Both the position numbers and the translations under genes were made by a program. Shown in pieces: positions 20,920 to 29,552 of a stretch of DNA of 64,000 bases. Positions within the stretch are counted from its first letter, which is position 1; each line of letters starts with the position of its first letter. Under the pieces are notes generated by a model, which saw only the letters and a list, made by a program, of their open reading frames with translations, was not told where the DNA came from and did not search any database. The stretch is from Nocardia grenadensis NBRC 108939 (GTDB taxonomy: Bacteria; Actinomycetota; Actinomycetes; Mycobacteriales; Mycobacteriaceae). The stretch spans positions 1 through 64,000 of the forward strand of contig NZ_BDCJ01000030.1 in NCBI RefSeq assembly GCF_001613445.1, read 5' to 3'.

Positions 20920-21419
20920 AATCCGAGCCCTCTCCGGAGAGTCGACGTCCGTGGTCGGCCCCCGCCCTCGGTTCTGGAGCGACCGAGCGTATGCAGCCAA
21001 CAGTCCAGGTACCGGTGGTCATTGAGCACTTACAGTGATGTGAACCTTCAGGCCGGTCCAGGCGCACGACACCACGCACCTGCTGTCTCCTCCGGATGGT
21101 CGACCTCCACGGTCGGGGCCCGCCCCCGATTCTGGAGCGACAGAGCGAAGGAGCGCAGCGACCGAGCGTGTGCTGTCGTCCGTCCATAGATCGGCGACCA
21201 TTGAGCACTTACAGTGAAGTGAACCTACCCACGCTGGTCGAGGCGCACGACACCACGCACCTGCTGTCTCCTCCGGATGGTCGACCTCCGAGGTCGGGGC
21301 CCGCCCCCGATTCTGGAGCGACAGTGCGAAGGAGCGCAGCGACTGAGCGGCGGAGTGAAGAATCGGGGTCACAGGGCCCCGCGGCGCCGGAGGCGCCGCC
21401 ATGAACACAGAAGGGTCCT
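20920..21419. repeat. Intergenic tandem repeat, ~179-bp period, between citE and the acetoacetyl-CoA synthetase
   Basis: Two long copies and one degenerate copy of the same unit. Unit A begins with attgagcacttacagtga at 21021 and unit B with the same 18 bases at 21200, a period of 179. Each unit continues with ggcgcacgacaccacgcacc, ctgctgtctcctccggatgg and tcgacctcc, then ends in gattctggagcgacag and gcgaaggagcgcagcgac. A degenerate piece (cctcggttctggagcgaccg) lies at about 20970-20990, before unit A. Open frames crossing the region simply repeat and are not genes. Confidence 0.85.
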
Positions 21420-23372
21420 TTGCCGGTGGAACCTCAGTGGATACCGACCGAACGGGATATCGCCGATGCCCGGGTTACCGATTTCGCCCGCTTCGTCGCC
21501 GCGCGTTCCGGTGCGGAACTGCCCGACTACCAAGCACTCTGGCGCTGGTCGGTGGACAATCTGGCCGAGTTCTGGCTGGCGGTGTGGGAGTACTTCGAGC
21601 TCGGAACCGTCGCCGGCGAGGTGCTGCCCTGTCCGGAAATGCCCGGCACACGCTGGTTTCCCGGGACGACCTTGAACTATGTGGACCGGGTGGTCGCGCA
21701 GGCGCGGACCGACCGGCCGGCGATACTGCAAATCACCGAGGGCAGTGCGGACGTGGTGGCGACATCGTGGGCGGAGTTGTCGGCCGCGGTCGCCGCGTTC
21801 GCCCGGACCCTGCGCGGGCTCGGTGTCCGGCCCGGCGACCGGGTGGTCGGCTATCTGCCGAATATCACCGAAACGGTGGTGGCGTTCCTGGGTACCGCGG
21901 CTGTGGGGGCGGTGTGGAGTGCCTGCGGGCAGGACTATTCGGCCAAGGCCGCGCTGGATCGGCTGGGCCAGTTGGAGCCCGTGGTCCTGGTGACCGCGGA
22001 CGGGTACCGCTACGGCGGGAAAACCCATGACAAGAGCGCGGATATCGCTGCCTTGCGAAGCGGTCTGGAAACCGTGCGCACCACCGTGGTGGTGTCGCGG
22101 CTGGGTGTCGAGATCCCCGACAGCACACCGTGGTCGGCCGCGGCCGACCCCTCCGGCGGCGAACCGCTCCCGGAAACCGAAACCGTCGATTTCGCGCATC
22201 CGCTGTGGATCGTGTTCTCCTCCGGCACCACCGGGCTGCCCAAGGGGATCGTGCACGGTCACGGCGGGGTGCTGCTCGAACACCTCAAAGCCGTTGCTCT
22301 GCAATCCGATATCGGGCCCGAGGACACCTTCTTCTGGTACACCAGCCCGAGCTGGATGATGTGGAACTTCCAGGTGGCCGGACTGCTCGCCGGGGCGACC
22401 ATCGTCTGCTACGACGGCAGCCCGGCCCATCCCCGGCCGGATACGCTCTGGGAGATCACCGCCCGCACCCGCACGACCGTGCTGGGCACCAGTCCCGGTT
22501 ATGTGCTGGGCTGTATGAAGGCGGGCGCGGTGCCCCGGTCCGATCACGATCTGTCCGTCCTGCGGCTGATCGGTATCACCGGTTCGTCCCTGCCGCCGGC
22601 GTCGGCGCTGTGGCTGCGCGACAACGCCGGGAACATCCCGGTGGCCTCGATCAGCGGCGGTACCGATGTGGTCTCGGCGTTCGCCGGCGGGGCGCCCACC
22701 GTACCGGTCTGGCCGGGTGAACTCTCGGCGCCCTATCTGGGTGTCGCTCTCGACGCCTACGACGAGGTCGGGCAGCCGGTCCGCGGCGAGGTGGGCGAGC
22801 TGGTGATCACCGCCCCCATGCCGTCCATGCCGATCCGTTTCTGGCGCGACCCCGATGGCACCCGCTACCACGAGGCCTATTTCGACGCCTACCCCGGCGT
22901 GTGGCGGCACGGTGACTGGATCACCCTCACCGGCCGCGGCAGTGTGGTGGTGCACGGCCGCTCCGATTCGACCCTCAACCGGCACGGTATCCGGATGGGC
23001 AGCGCCGATATCTACCAAGCGGTCGAGCGGCTCCCCGAGGTGGCCGAAGCACTGGTCATCGGCGCGGAACAACCCGACGGCGAGTACTGGATGCCGCTGT
23101 TCGTGGTCCTGGCTCCCGGAGCCGAACTCACCGACGAACTGCGCGGCCGAATCAACGAGGTGATCCGCACCGAAGTGTCGCCGCGGCACGTCCCCGACGA
23201 GATCCTGCTCGCCCCGGCGGTCCCGCACACCCGCACCGGCAAGAAACTCGAGGTCCCGATCAAACGGCTGTTCCAGGGCGCCGACCCGGCCCGCGTGGTG
23301 GAGCGCAGCGCCGTCGACGACCCCGCCCTGCTCGACTGGTACTCCGGGATCCGTCCACCGGGCCGGCGCTGA
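21420..23372 (+). CDS. Acetoacetyl-CoA synthetase (acetoacetate-CoA ligase)
   Basis: ANL-superfamily ligase of 650 residues that activates acetoacetate to acetoacetyl-CoA using ATP. Visible: the N-terminal ACAS-type region (WWSVDNLAEFW-like, read WRWSVDNLAEFW), P-loop IVFSSGTTGLPKGIVHGHGG, WYTSPSWMMWNF, GGTDVVSAFAGGAPTVPVWP and the C-terminal hinge HGRSDSTLNRHGIRMGSADI with the catalytic Lys in TRTGKKLEVPIKRL. Acetoacetate is a product of the CitE-like lyase upstream, so this gene plausibly completes leucine breakdown in place of the succinyl-CoA transferase genes (scoAB) found at the mycobacterial locus. Start TTG 21420, or GTG 21426; an AAGGG lies just upstream of both. Confidence 0.9.
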   Translation: MPVEPQWIPTERDIADARVTDFARFVAARSGAELPDYQALWRWSVDNLAEFWLAVWEYFELGTVAGEVLPCPEMPGTRWFPGTTLNYVDRVVAQARTDRPAILQITEGSADVVATSWAELSAAVAAFARTLRGLGVRPGDRVVGYLPNITETVVAFLGTAAVGAVWSACGQDYSAKAALDRLGQLEPVVLVTADGYRYGGKTHDKSADIAALRSGLETVRTTVVVSRLGVEIPDSTPWSAAADPSGGEPLPETETVDFAHPLWIVFSSGTTGLPKGIVHGHGGVLLEHLKAVALQSDIGPEDTFFWYTSPSWMMWNFQVAGLLAGATIVCYDGSPAHPRPDTLWEITARTRTTVLGTSPGYVLGCMKAGAVPRSDHDLSVLRLIGITGSSLPPASALWLRDNAGNIPVASISGGTDVVSAFAGGAPTVPVWPGELSAPYLGVALDAYDEVGQPVRGEVGELVITAPMPSMPIRFWRDPDGTRYHEAYFDAYPGVWRHGDWITLTGRGSVVVHGRSDSTLNRHGIRMGSADIYQAVERLPEVAEALVIGAEQPDGEYWMPLFVVLAPGAELTDELRGRINEVIRTEVSPRHVPDEILLAPAVPHTRTGKKLEVPIKRLFQGADPARVVERSAVDDPALLDWYSGIRPPGRR

Positions 23373-23578
23373 CCTGCCCGGCGCCGGGCCGCCAGATCTC
23401 GGCGCCCCGTGCGGCGGGATGCGCCGTGCCGCCACCGACCGCCGCGACCTGGTCGAATGCCTGAATGCCCCCGGCCGGGCGCGGCCCGAACTAGCCTGGT
23501 CGCAGTCGGTGTATCCGCATGTTCGCTGCCGTTCCACCAGTACGCACCCAGTCGCTCGGCTCAGAGAGGACAGGCGCA

Positions 23579-24619
23579 ATGAAGGCACTGCAATACGTGA
23601 CCGTCGGGGCAGAACCGGAGGTCCGCGAAATCCCCACCCCCGAACCCGGCCCCGGCGAGGTACTGCTGCGGGTGACCGCGGCGGGGGTCTGCCATTCCGA
23701 CGATTTCGTCATGAACAACCCGCCGGAACAGTTCGGTATCGAACTGCCCCTGACCCTCGGGCACGAGGGCGCCGGACAGGTCACCGCCCTCGGAGAAGGC
23801 GTGCGTGGTATCGATATCGGCACGAATGTCGTGGTCTACGGCCCCTGGGGCTGCGGGAACTGCTGGTTCTGCGCCCAGGGTCAGGAGAACTACTGTTCCC
23901 GGGCCGCCGAACTGGGCATAATGCCGCCGGGGCTCGGCTCGCCGGGCGCCATCGCCGAATACCTGATCGTCGATTCCCCCCGCCATCTGGTACCGATCGG
24001 CGATCTCGACCCGGTGGCGACCGTACCGCTCACCGATGCCGGCCTGACCCCCTATCACGCCATCAAACGGTCGCTGGACAAGATCCGCCCCGGCTCCTGG
24101 ACGGTGGTGATCGGCAGTGGCGGGCTCGGCCATGTGGCGATCCAGTTGCTGCGGTACCTGTCCTCCACCCGCGTCATCGCCCTGGATGTGAACGACGAGA
24201 AACTCGAATTCGCCAGGTCGGTGGGTGCGCACGAGGCCGTGCTCTCCGACGACCGGGCCGCCGAGAACGTCCGCAAGATCACCGGTCCGGCCGGGGCGAG
24301 CCTGGTCCTGGATTTCGTGGGCTTCCAGCCGACCATCGATACCGCCATGGCGGTGGCCGGGGTGGATTCCGATGTGACCATCGTCGGTATCGGCGACGGA
24401 GAGTCGGCCGCACGGGTCGGATTCGGGATCAGCCCGTACGAAGCAACGGCGACCTCACCGTACTGGGGTGCCCGCGCCGAACTGATCGAATTGATCGATC
24501 TCGCGCACGCCGGAGTCCTGGAGATCGCGACCGAACGGTTCGGTCTCGACGAGGCGCCCGAGGCGTATCGCCGGCTCGCCGCCGGGACACTGCGCGGCCG
24601 GGCGGTCGTCGTCCCCTGA
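23579..24619 (+). CDS. Zinc-dependent medium-chain alcohol dehydrogenase (ADH-A-like)
   Basis: NAD(P)-dependent secondary-alcohol dehydrogenase of 346 residues. Catalytic-zinc residues appear in AGVCHSDDF (Cys) and LTLGHEGAGQVTALG (His-Glu). The structural-zinc set is GCGNCWFCAQGQENYC (C-x2-C-x2-C-x7-C), and the Rossmann motif is VVIGSGGLGHVAIQLL. Stretches such as LGIMPPGLGSPGAIAEYLIV and VPLTDAGLTPYHAIKR are strongly reminiscent of Rhodococcus ruber ADH-A, a broad-range ketone/alcohol dehydrogenase. ATG at 23579 with GAGAGGA upstream. Same strand as the SDR pair that follows, but separated by a 336-bp gap. Confidence 0.88.
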   Translation: MKALQYVTVGAEPEVREIPTPEPGPGEVLLRVTAAGVCHSDDFVMNNPPEQFGIELPLTLGHEGAGQVTALGEGVRGIDIGTNVVVYGPWGCGNCWFCAQGQENYCSRAAELGIMPPGLGSPGAIAEYLIVDSPRHLVPIGDLDPVATVPLTDAGLTPYHAIKRSLDKIRPGSWTVVIGSGGLGHVAIQLLRYLSSTRVIALDVNDEKLEFARSVGAHEAVLSDDRAAENVRKITGPAGASLVLDFVGFQPTIDTAMAVAGVDSDVTIVGIGDGESAARVGFGISPYEATATSPYWGARAELIELIDLAHAGVLEIATERFGLDEAPEAYRRLAAGTLRGRAVVVP

Positions 24620-24955
24620 CATCTGTCCGGCTCCGCCGGCCGGGAAGCCGACCGGCGCCTTGATCTGAAACACGCAGGGTGCGCGCCGGTCGCGATTTCC
24701 CGGCCCAGCCCGCCGGCGCTTCCGCGATGTGCACGGTGTCGGTGAGGTCGGCGGCGAGGGATTCGTGCGCCGTGACCGGCCGGGCGGCACACCGCTCCGG
24801 ACCCGGTAGTGGATGGCGGATATACCGGGCGGCGCCGGTCCCACCCAGCGGGAGCGGTCTCCGGCACGGCCCGGTGACCGGGAGCAACGCGGTCGCGGAA
24901 CATTCGGTGGGCCTAGCGTCGCCCGCATGGATGCGGTATTTGCCGGAGGTGCCCG
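24620..24955. promoter_or_regulatory. Intergenic region with a CCCGGTGACCGGG palindrome upstream of the SDR pair
   Basis: No gene is seen in these 336 bases. At 24870-24888 lies CCCGGTGACCGGGAGCAAC, whose core CCCGGT-GA-CCGGG is an imperfect palindrome also seen upstream of the KstD-like gene. It lies about 70 bases before the first SDR start and may be an operator. Confidence 0.4.
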
Positions 24956-25753
24956 ATGACGCGCCTACAGGACCGGGTAGCGGTGGTGACCGGGGCAGCG
25001 GGCGGGATGGGCCGCGCCCATTGCCGCCGGCTGGCCGAGGAGGGCGCCGATATCGTCGCGCTCGACCTCGCGGAGAATGCGGCCGCCCTGCTCGCGGCGG
25101 CCACTGAGGTGGAGGATCTCGGCCGCCGGTGCGTCACCGGTTTCGCCGATATCCGTGACCCGCTGGCGGTCGAGGAAGCCGTGAACACGGGAGTGACGCA
25201 GCTCGGCCGGCTGGATGTGGTTGTCGCCAACGCCGGCGTCTACGCGGATCTGGCGCCGACCTGGGAACTGTCCGACGACGCCTGGCAGCGCGCCCTCGAT
25301 ATCAATCTCACCGGGGTCTGGCACACCGTCCGGGCCGGGGCCGCCCATCTGGAGGCGGGCGCTTCGATCGTGATCGTCGGGTCGACGAACGGCGTCAAGG
25401 GCGGCGCGTCCGCCGCGCACTACTCGGCGAGCAAACACGCGGTGGTGGGTCTGGCGCGGACGCTGGCCAACGAACTCGGCCCGCAGGGCATCCGGGTGAA
25501 CACCGTGCATCCGGGTTCGGTGGCGACGCCGATGATCCTGAACGACGACGTCTACGCGAAATTACTGCCCGACCAGGCGGATCCGACCCGCGACGATGCG
25601 GCGCGCGTTCTCGCGGAACGGACGATCCTCCCGGTGCCCTGGGTGCAGCCGGTGGATATCAGCAATGCGGTGTTGTTCCTCGCGTCCGACGAGTCCCGGT
25701 ACATCACCGGCACCCAACTCGTCGTGGACGCCGGACTTACTCAGAAGGTGTGA
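24956..25753 (+). CDS. SDR-family oxidoreductase
   Basis: Short-chain dehydrogenase of 265 residues: VAVVTGAAGGMGRAHCRRLA (TGxxxGxG cofactor loop), VVVANAG, catalytic Ser in IVIVGSTNGVKGG and the YSASK catalytic Tyr/Lys. The sequence is closely related to mycofactocin-coupled SDRs (for example EEGADIVALDLAE and the PVPWVQPVDISNAVLFLASD tail). It lacks the short insert after the second beta strand that characterises them, so cofactor exchange may be normal here. ATG at 24956 with GGAGG 6-10 bases upstream. One base separates its stop from the next SDR start. A sterol or bile-acid hydroxyl is a plausible substrate given the neighbourhood; not proven. Confidence 0.87.
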   Translation: MTRLQDRVAVVTGAAGGMGRAHCRRLAEEGADIVALDLAENAAALLAAATEVEDLGRRCVTGFADIRDPLAVEEAVNTGVTQLGRLDVVVANAGVYADLAPTWELSDDAWQRALDINLTGVWHTVRAGAAHLEAGASIVIVGSTNGVKGGASAAHYSASKHAVVGLARTLANELGPQGIRVNTVHPGSVATPMILNDDVYAKLLPDQADPTRDDAARVLAERTILPVPWVQPVDISNAVLFLASDESRYITGTQLVVDAGLTQKV

Positions 25754-25754
25754 G

Positions 25755-26582
25755 ATGGGACGGGTTTCAGGCAAGGTAGCGCTGGTCACCGGCGCGGCAC
25801 GGGGTATCGGGCGGGCCCAGGCGGTACGGCTGGCCGAGGAGGGCGCCGATATCGTCGCGCTGGATCTCTGCGGGCCGGTGGAGACGGTGATCATTCCGCC
25901 GGCCACACCGGAGGACCTCGAGCAGACCGTGCGAGCCGTGGAGAAGACCGGGGCGCGAGTCGTGGCCGCCACCGCCGATGTCCGGGACGGCGCGGCGCTA
26001 CGGGCGGCGACCGACCGGGCGGTGGACCAACTCGGCGGCCTGGACGTGGTGTGCGCGACGGCCGGGATCACCTCCAGCGCACCCGGTCTGCAACTCACCG
26101 AGGAGCAGTGGCGGACGATGCTGGACGTCAACCTGACCGGCGTATGGCAGACCTGCAAAGCGACCGCCCCGCATCTCATCGCCCGCGGCAGCGGGTCGAT
26201 AATCCTGACCAGCTCGATCGCCGGACTGCGCGGACTGGTCGGCGTGGCGCACTACACGGCGGCCAAGCACGGTGTGGTCGGACTGATGCGGTCGCTGGCG
26301 CAGGAGCTGGCGCCGCACGGGGTCCGGGTGAACTCGGTACACCCGACCAATGTGGACACCCCGATGATCCAGAACGATATGGTCCGCCGGTCGTTCCGCC
26401 CGGACCGGGAGAACCCGACCCGCGAAGAATTCGCGGAGGCCGCACGGACCATGAACATGCTGCCGATCCCGTGGGTGGAACCGGTCGATATCGCGAACGC
26501 GTCGCTGTTCCTGGCCTCGGACGAGGCCCGCTACATCACCGCGGTGACCCTGCCGGTCGACGCCGGCAGCACCCAGCGATAG
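25755..26582 (+). CDS. Mycofactocin-coupled SDR oxidoreductase
   Basis: SDR of 275 residues with all the marks of the mycofactocin-coupled subfamily: VALVTGAARGIGRAQAVRLA, EEGADIVALDLCGPVETV, the family insert PPATPEDLEQTVRAVEKTGA (residues about 46-65), VCATAGITSS, catalytic Ser in ILTSSIAGLRGL, YTAAK, and the tail NMLPIPWVEPVDIANASLFL. In this family NAD is held non-exchangeably and electrons are passed to the redox peptide-derived cofactor mycofactocin, for which mft genes lie at 45.4-50.2 kb. ATG one base after the previous stop, so co-translated. Substrate unknown, presumably an alcohol of the catabolic block. Confidence 0.9.
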   Translation: MGRVSGKVALVTGAARGIGRAQAVRLAEEGADIVALDLCGPVETVIIPPATPEDLEQTVRAVEKTGARVVAATADVRDGAALRAATDRAVDQLGGLDVVCATAGITSSAPGLQLTEEQWRTMLDVNLTGVWQTCKATAPHLIARGSGSIILTSSIAGLRGLVGVAHYTAAKHGVVGLMRSLAQELAPHGVRVNSVHPTNVDTPMIQNDMVRRSFRPDRENPTREEFAEAARTMNMLPIPWVEPVDIANASLFLASDEARYITAVTLPVDAGSTQR

Positions 26583-26702
26583 GGCCGACCGATCCGGGCG
26601 CTTCTCGCGGCGTGCGGCGCGGCGAGGTACCTCGCCCTCCATGCCCGCGCCCGGGCGTGTCTCCACTGCCGGGGCTCCGTCGGCAGCGGGCTCCCCGGCG
26701 CC

Positions 26703-27566
26703 TCAGTCCTTGCGGGTCAGGAAAGCCATGACCGTGGATTCGAAGGCGGCCTTCTGCTCGATCATCGCCCAGTGGCCACAGTCCGGGAACACGTGCAATT
26801 CGGCGCGCGGGATGGTGCGCATCGGCAGCAGAGCCATATCCAGTGGGCTCACCCGGTCGTCGCGCCCCCAGGTCACCAGGGTCGGCGCCTTGACCCTGTG
26901 TAGCAGCGCCCACGGCGGCGGAGTGTCCGCGGCATCCATGGCACGCACCATCGCGGTGAACGCGGCCCGGCTGTACATCCGGCGAGCGCTGTCGAGGGTG
27001 GCCGGATCGGTGGCCTGGACCCAGCGTTCCTCGATCATCTCCTCGGTGACCAGGGCCGGGTCGTACACCATCGAGTGCAGCCAGGCGATCAACCGTTCCC
27101 GGGTCGGGTTCTCGGTGAAGTCCTGAAGCAACCGGATGCCCTCTCCCGGGCCCGGACTGAAGATGTTCTTGCCGATACCACCGATGGTCACGATCTTGCC
27201 GACCCGGTCGGGGTGGGCGATCGCGTAGTTCAGCGCGACTCCGCCGCCCATCGAGTTGCCGATGATATCGACCCGGTCGAGACCGAGCGCGTCGACGAAG
27301 CGGACCACCGCGTCCAGGGCGGTGACCATCGGGTGCCCGCCGAAATCGTCGCTGATACCGAAGCCGGGGAACTCCAGGATGATTGTGCGGAACCGTTCGG
27401 CGAAGAAATCGAGATTGCCGCGGAAATTACGCCATCCGGTGACCCCGGGCCCGGAACCGTGCAAGAGCAGCAGTGGTGTACCGGAGCCCGCTTCGTAATA
27501 CCGCAGCGTCCCTGCGTCGGTCCGTATCTCCCGCAGCTCGTGCTCGGTGCCGGAAACTGCTGTCAT
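26703..27566 (-). CDS. Alpha/beta-hydrolase of the meta-cleavage-product type (HsaD/BphD-like)
   Basis: A 287-residue alpha/beta-hydrolase. The N-terminal LLLLHGSGPGVTGWRNFRGN is the oxyanion-loop signature of hydrolases that cleave C-C bonds of ring-cleavage products (HsaD, BphD). The nucleophile elbow is GNSMGGGVALNYA, the acid is in TWGRDDRVSPLD and the His in FPDCGHWAMIEQ. HsaD acts directly after the extradiol dioxygenase HsaC in steroid breakdown; here the only dioxygenase nearby is a broken fragment (36.0-36.2 kb). ATG at 27566 is chosen because GGAGGG lies 6 bases upstream; a TTG two codons earlier is unlikely. Convergent with the SDR pair. Confidence 0.87.
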   Translation of the reverse strand: MTAVSGTEHELREIRTDAGTLRYYEAGSGTPLLLLHGSGPGVTGWRNFRGNLDFFAERFRTIILEFPGFGISDDFGGHPMVTALDAVVRFVDALGLDRVDIIGNSMGGGVALNYAIAHPDRVGKIVTIGGIGKNIFSPGPGEGIRLLQDFTENPTRERLIAWLHSMVYDPALVTEEMIEERWVQATDPATLDSARRMYSRAAFTAMVRAMDAADTPPPWALLHRVKAPTLVTWGRDDRVSPLDMALLPMRTIPRAELHVFPDCGHWAMIEQKAAFESTVMAFLTRKD

Positions 27567-27989
27567 CGTCAACCCTCCATCTCGGCGTACTTTCTACCGA
27601 CCACGCTGCCAGCTACACGGCGACCACTCACCCGGCGCTCCCGGTGAGCGGTCGCCGATCGGATCACCGGATTTGTTCCCTCACCGCCCGCCGTCGACAG
27701 AGGCAGCGGGTGGGCCGAGATGTCTGTGAATCGACAAGCAGCAAAGGCTCCGTCCGCGACCTCGGTGGCAACTCGCGGCGGAAGATGACGATGTTCCATA
27801 GTGCCAGGCGACGCCTACAGCCAGCGTGCTGCGAGCGATCGTCGCGATAGCACGAGCGCCGCAGTGTGCCCTCGCGAGCTCGATCCGGACCGGCCACACC
27901 TGCATGGGCGAAGTTGTCCGAGTTATTCTTCCCGCCGCCGGGAACCGTGCAAGTGGCGATCGGACGCCGGGCGATCGAAACTCGAGCTC
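27567..27989. other. Intergenic region upstream of the hydrolase and the AT-richer gene
   Basis: About 420 bases. A small palindrome CGCTC-CCGGT-GAGCG lies at 27636-27650, resembling the CCGGT-centred motifs before the SDR pair and the KstD-like gene. The rest holds no gene I trust; GC content starts to fall towards the right. Confidence 0.35.
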
Positions 27990-29030
27990 ATGCCCCCTGT
28001 CGCAGGCCGGGTGCCGTCGACTCCCCTGGAGCCGGGCTCCGTGCCCATAACGGCGCACGAAGCCATGAAGAGGCTGGCAGGGACGATCACAACGAACATC
28101 GAACAGGCGGCTTCCGCTTCTGCGCGTCCGCTGAACGAGGTAGCCGATCATCTCGGCGAGGCTTCGAAAGTGTCGGGGATGGCAGACCGCGATGGATACG
28201 ATCGGATAACGGCAGGTATCCGTGGTCACGACGAATACGGCGAACTTGCGGTGTTCTCGCCGGATGATGTGATATATCACGCGCTGAGAGACCGCCGAGG
28301 CTTACGCGGCATCGCCTTTCCGACAAAAGATTCAGACGAATTCCATCGGATCCCATGGATTAAGCGAGCCGGCGAAAAATTCGATCGAGAGTTTCACCAC
28401 TTCTGGCCTGTTACTAGGCTGTCAACAAGGAAATCGGACTACGAGTTCGATCCCACTCCTCAGCCCATTCCCGGCGCGGACGGCGCAGAAGCAAAGCGTG
28501 CCATAATAGTGCAATCACACGCCAACCCGGATGGATTCGCAGTCAAGGTGAGGACGCACGGGCCGCCCGATTTAAGATCCGGATCACCTCCCCTCGGTTC
28601 AGAATCCATACTGCCGAGTGGGCGGAAAAATCGACTCATACCATCCACACTCCCACCACGTCTCGTATATCCCACACGGAATATCTTCCTGGGCGGAGCG
28701 GAGTACGGGCGGTTACTCGCGGCGAAAAAATCCGAGTTGGAGGATGCCGCGGAGGCGCCGGACAGTCCAATACGATTTGTATCGTGTAGCGCGGGCGCAC
28801 CCGAAGGGGATGCGGCTGAGAGTGCGGTAGCATCGATGCGAGAAAATGGTATAAATCGGGAAGTAAATGCCGGAACCGATACCATGTTTCTGGCCGAAGG
28901 CGCTGATGGATCTTCGGTGATCGGCATCGCCGGACGCGGAGACCCGCATGGGAACATATCGCCCGCATGGCGAACTTTTCCGGCATCGCCTCTCGAGACA
29001 CCAGCTGATGCCCCATTCCTCCGGCAGTAA
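27990..29030 (+). CDS. AT-richer orphan protein with caspase-like His/Cys dyad (polymorphic-toxin-type domain)
   Basis: Unrecognised as a whole. The C-terminal half looks like a caspase/CHAT-type cysteine-peptidase domain: a hydrophobic strand ending in His (AIIVQSHANPDGF, residues about 171-183) and a second strand ending in Cys (IRFVSCSAGAPEGDAAESAV, Cys about 270). Between them lies the spacer YPTRNIFLGGAEYGRLLA. The H...SCSAG layout resembles domains at the ends of giant secreted actinobacterial proteins and polymorphic toxins. The N-half has no recognisable domain; residues 26-80 are helical and polar. Codon use (ATA, TTA, AAA) differs sharply from the neighbours, suggesting transfer. 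No signal peptide or immunity gene is visible. The start is uncertain: ATG 27990, GTG 28041 or ATG 28065, and the frame is open from 27801. Confidence 0.6.
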   Translation: MPPVAGRVPSTPLEPGSVPITAHEAMKRLAGTITTNIEQAASASARPLNEVADHLGEASKVSGMADRDGYDRITAGIRGHDEYGELAVFSPDDVIYHALRDRRGLRGIAFPTKDSDEFHRIPWIKRAGEKFDREFHHFWPVTRLSTRKSDYEFDPTPQPIPGADGAEAKRAIIVQSHANPDGFAVKVRTHGPPDLRSGSPPLGSESILPSGRKNRLIPSTLPPRLVYPTRNIFLGGAEYGRLLAAKKSELEDAAEAPDSPIRFVSCSAGAPEGDAAESAVASMRENGINREVNAGTDTMFLAEGADGSSVIGIAGRGDPHGNISPAWRTFPASPLETPADAPFLRQ

Positions 29031-29292
29031 TCAGCTCAGACGTGATCGGCAACGACAACGGCGCCGGTTCCGCTGGTAGCAGATCTTTACCCCCGTGCCT
29101 GTCGAATCGTTGGAAGTGCCGGCGAGGCCATACGGCAGCGGAAAGGATAAATATCCCGAGTGGACGCACCCTGCCCCCGCTGTTCTCGGCTTCGAACATT
29201 GTGCGGGGGCGAGCGATCTCTCTGCGCAGTAACCATGATCGCTCACCGGCCGGAACCCTGGCCGCCGCTCGGTAATGACCTGCAGCGCGATA
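29031..29292. other. AT-richer tail of the inserted segment
   Basis: About 260 bases with no convincing gene. The lower GC content continues from the gene to the left and returns to normal near 29260, marking the probable right edge of a foreign segment. Confidence 0.35.
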
Positions 29293-29550
29293 TCAGCCGA
29301 GGCGCCCCGCCACAGGCTCCCGGCGGCGTTCGTCGGTGGGCAGATCACCGTCGGCGACGGCCCGTTCGATGGAATCGCGTAGTGCCGGGCAGGTGGGGAT
29401 CCATTTGCTGGGCTCGCCCAGGGCCGCCCGGCGGGCGAATTCGGGGCAGGCGGATTCGGCGTCGTCGAGCCATTGCACACTGGTGTGACTGGGACTGAAC
29501 TTTTCCACCAGTACTCGGTTACCGCAGTTGACGCACTGTACGGGCTGCAC
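29293..29550 (-). CDS. Small Cys-rich conserved protein of steroid clusters
   Basis: An 85-residue protein starting VQPVQCVNCGNRVLVEKFSP. A CxxC knuckle at residues 6-9 plus further Cys residues near 35 and 54 (ESACPEFARRAALGE and WIPTCPALRDSIERAV) suggest binding of one metal ion or an Fe-S centre. I recall similar small proteins encoded next to KstD/KSI genes in actinobacteria, but no function is established. GTG at 29550 is chosen because GAAGGAG lies 5 bases upstream; a GTG two codons earlier is too close to it. It directly follows a dead KstD-like fragment whose stop overlaps the start region, so it was probably once co-transcribed with that gene. Confidence 0.7.
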   Translation of the reverse strand: MQPVQCVNCGNRVLVEKFSPSHTSVQWLDDAESACPEFARRAALGEPSKWIPTCPALRDSIERAVADGDLPTDERRREPVAGRLG

Positions 29551-29552
29551 GA

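Noticed and set aside
20920..21419. The 179-bp repeat was considered as a CRISPR array or a small coding gene.
   Set aside because: Unit-internal sequence is conserved throughout with no spacer/repeat alternation, and frames in it simply repeat.
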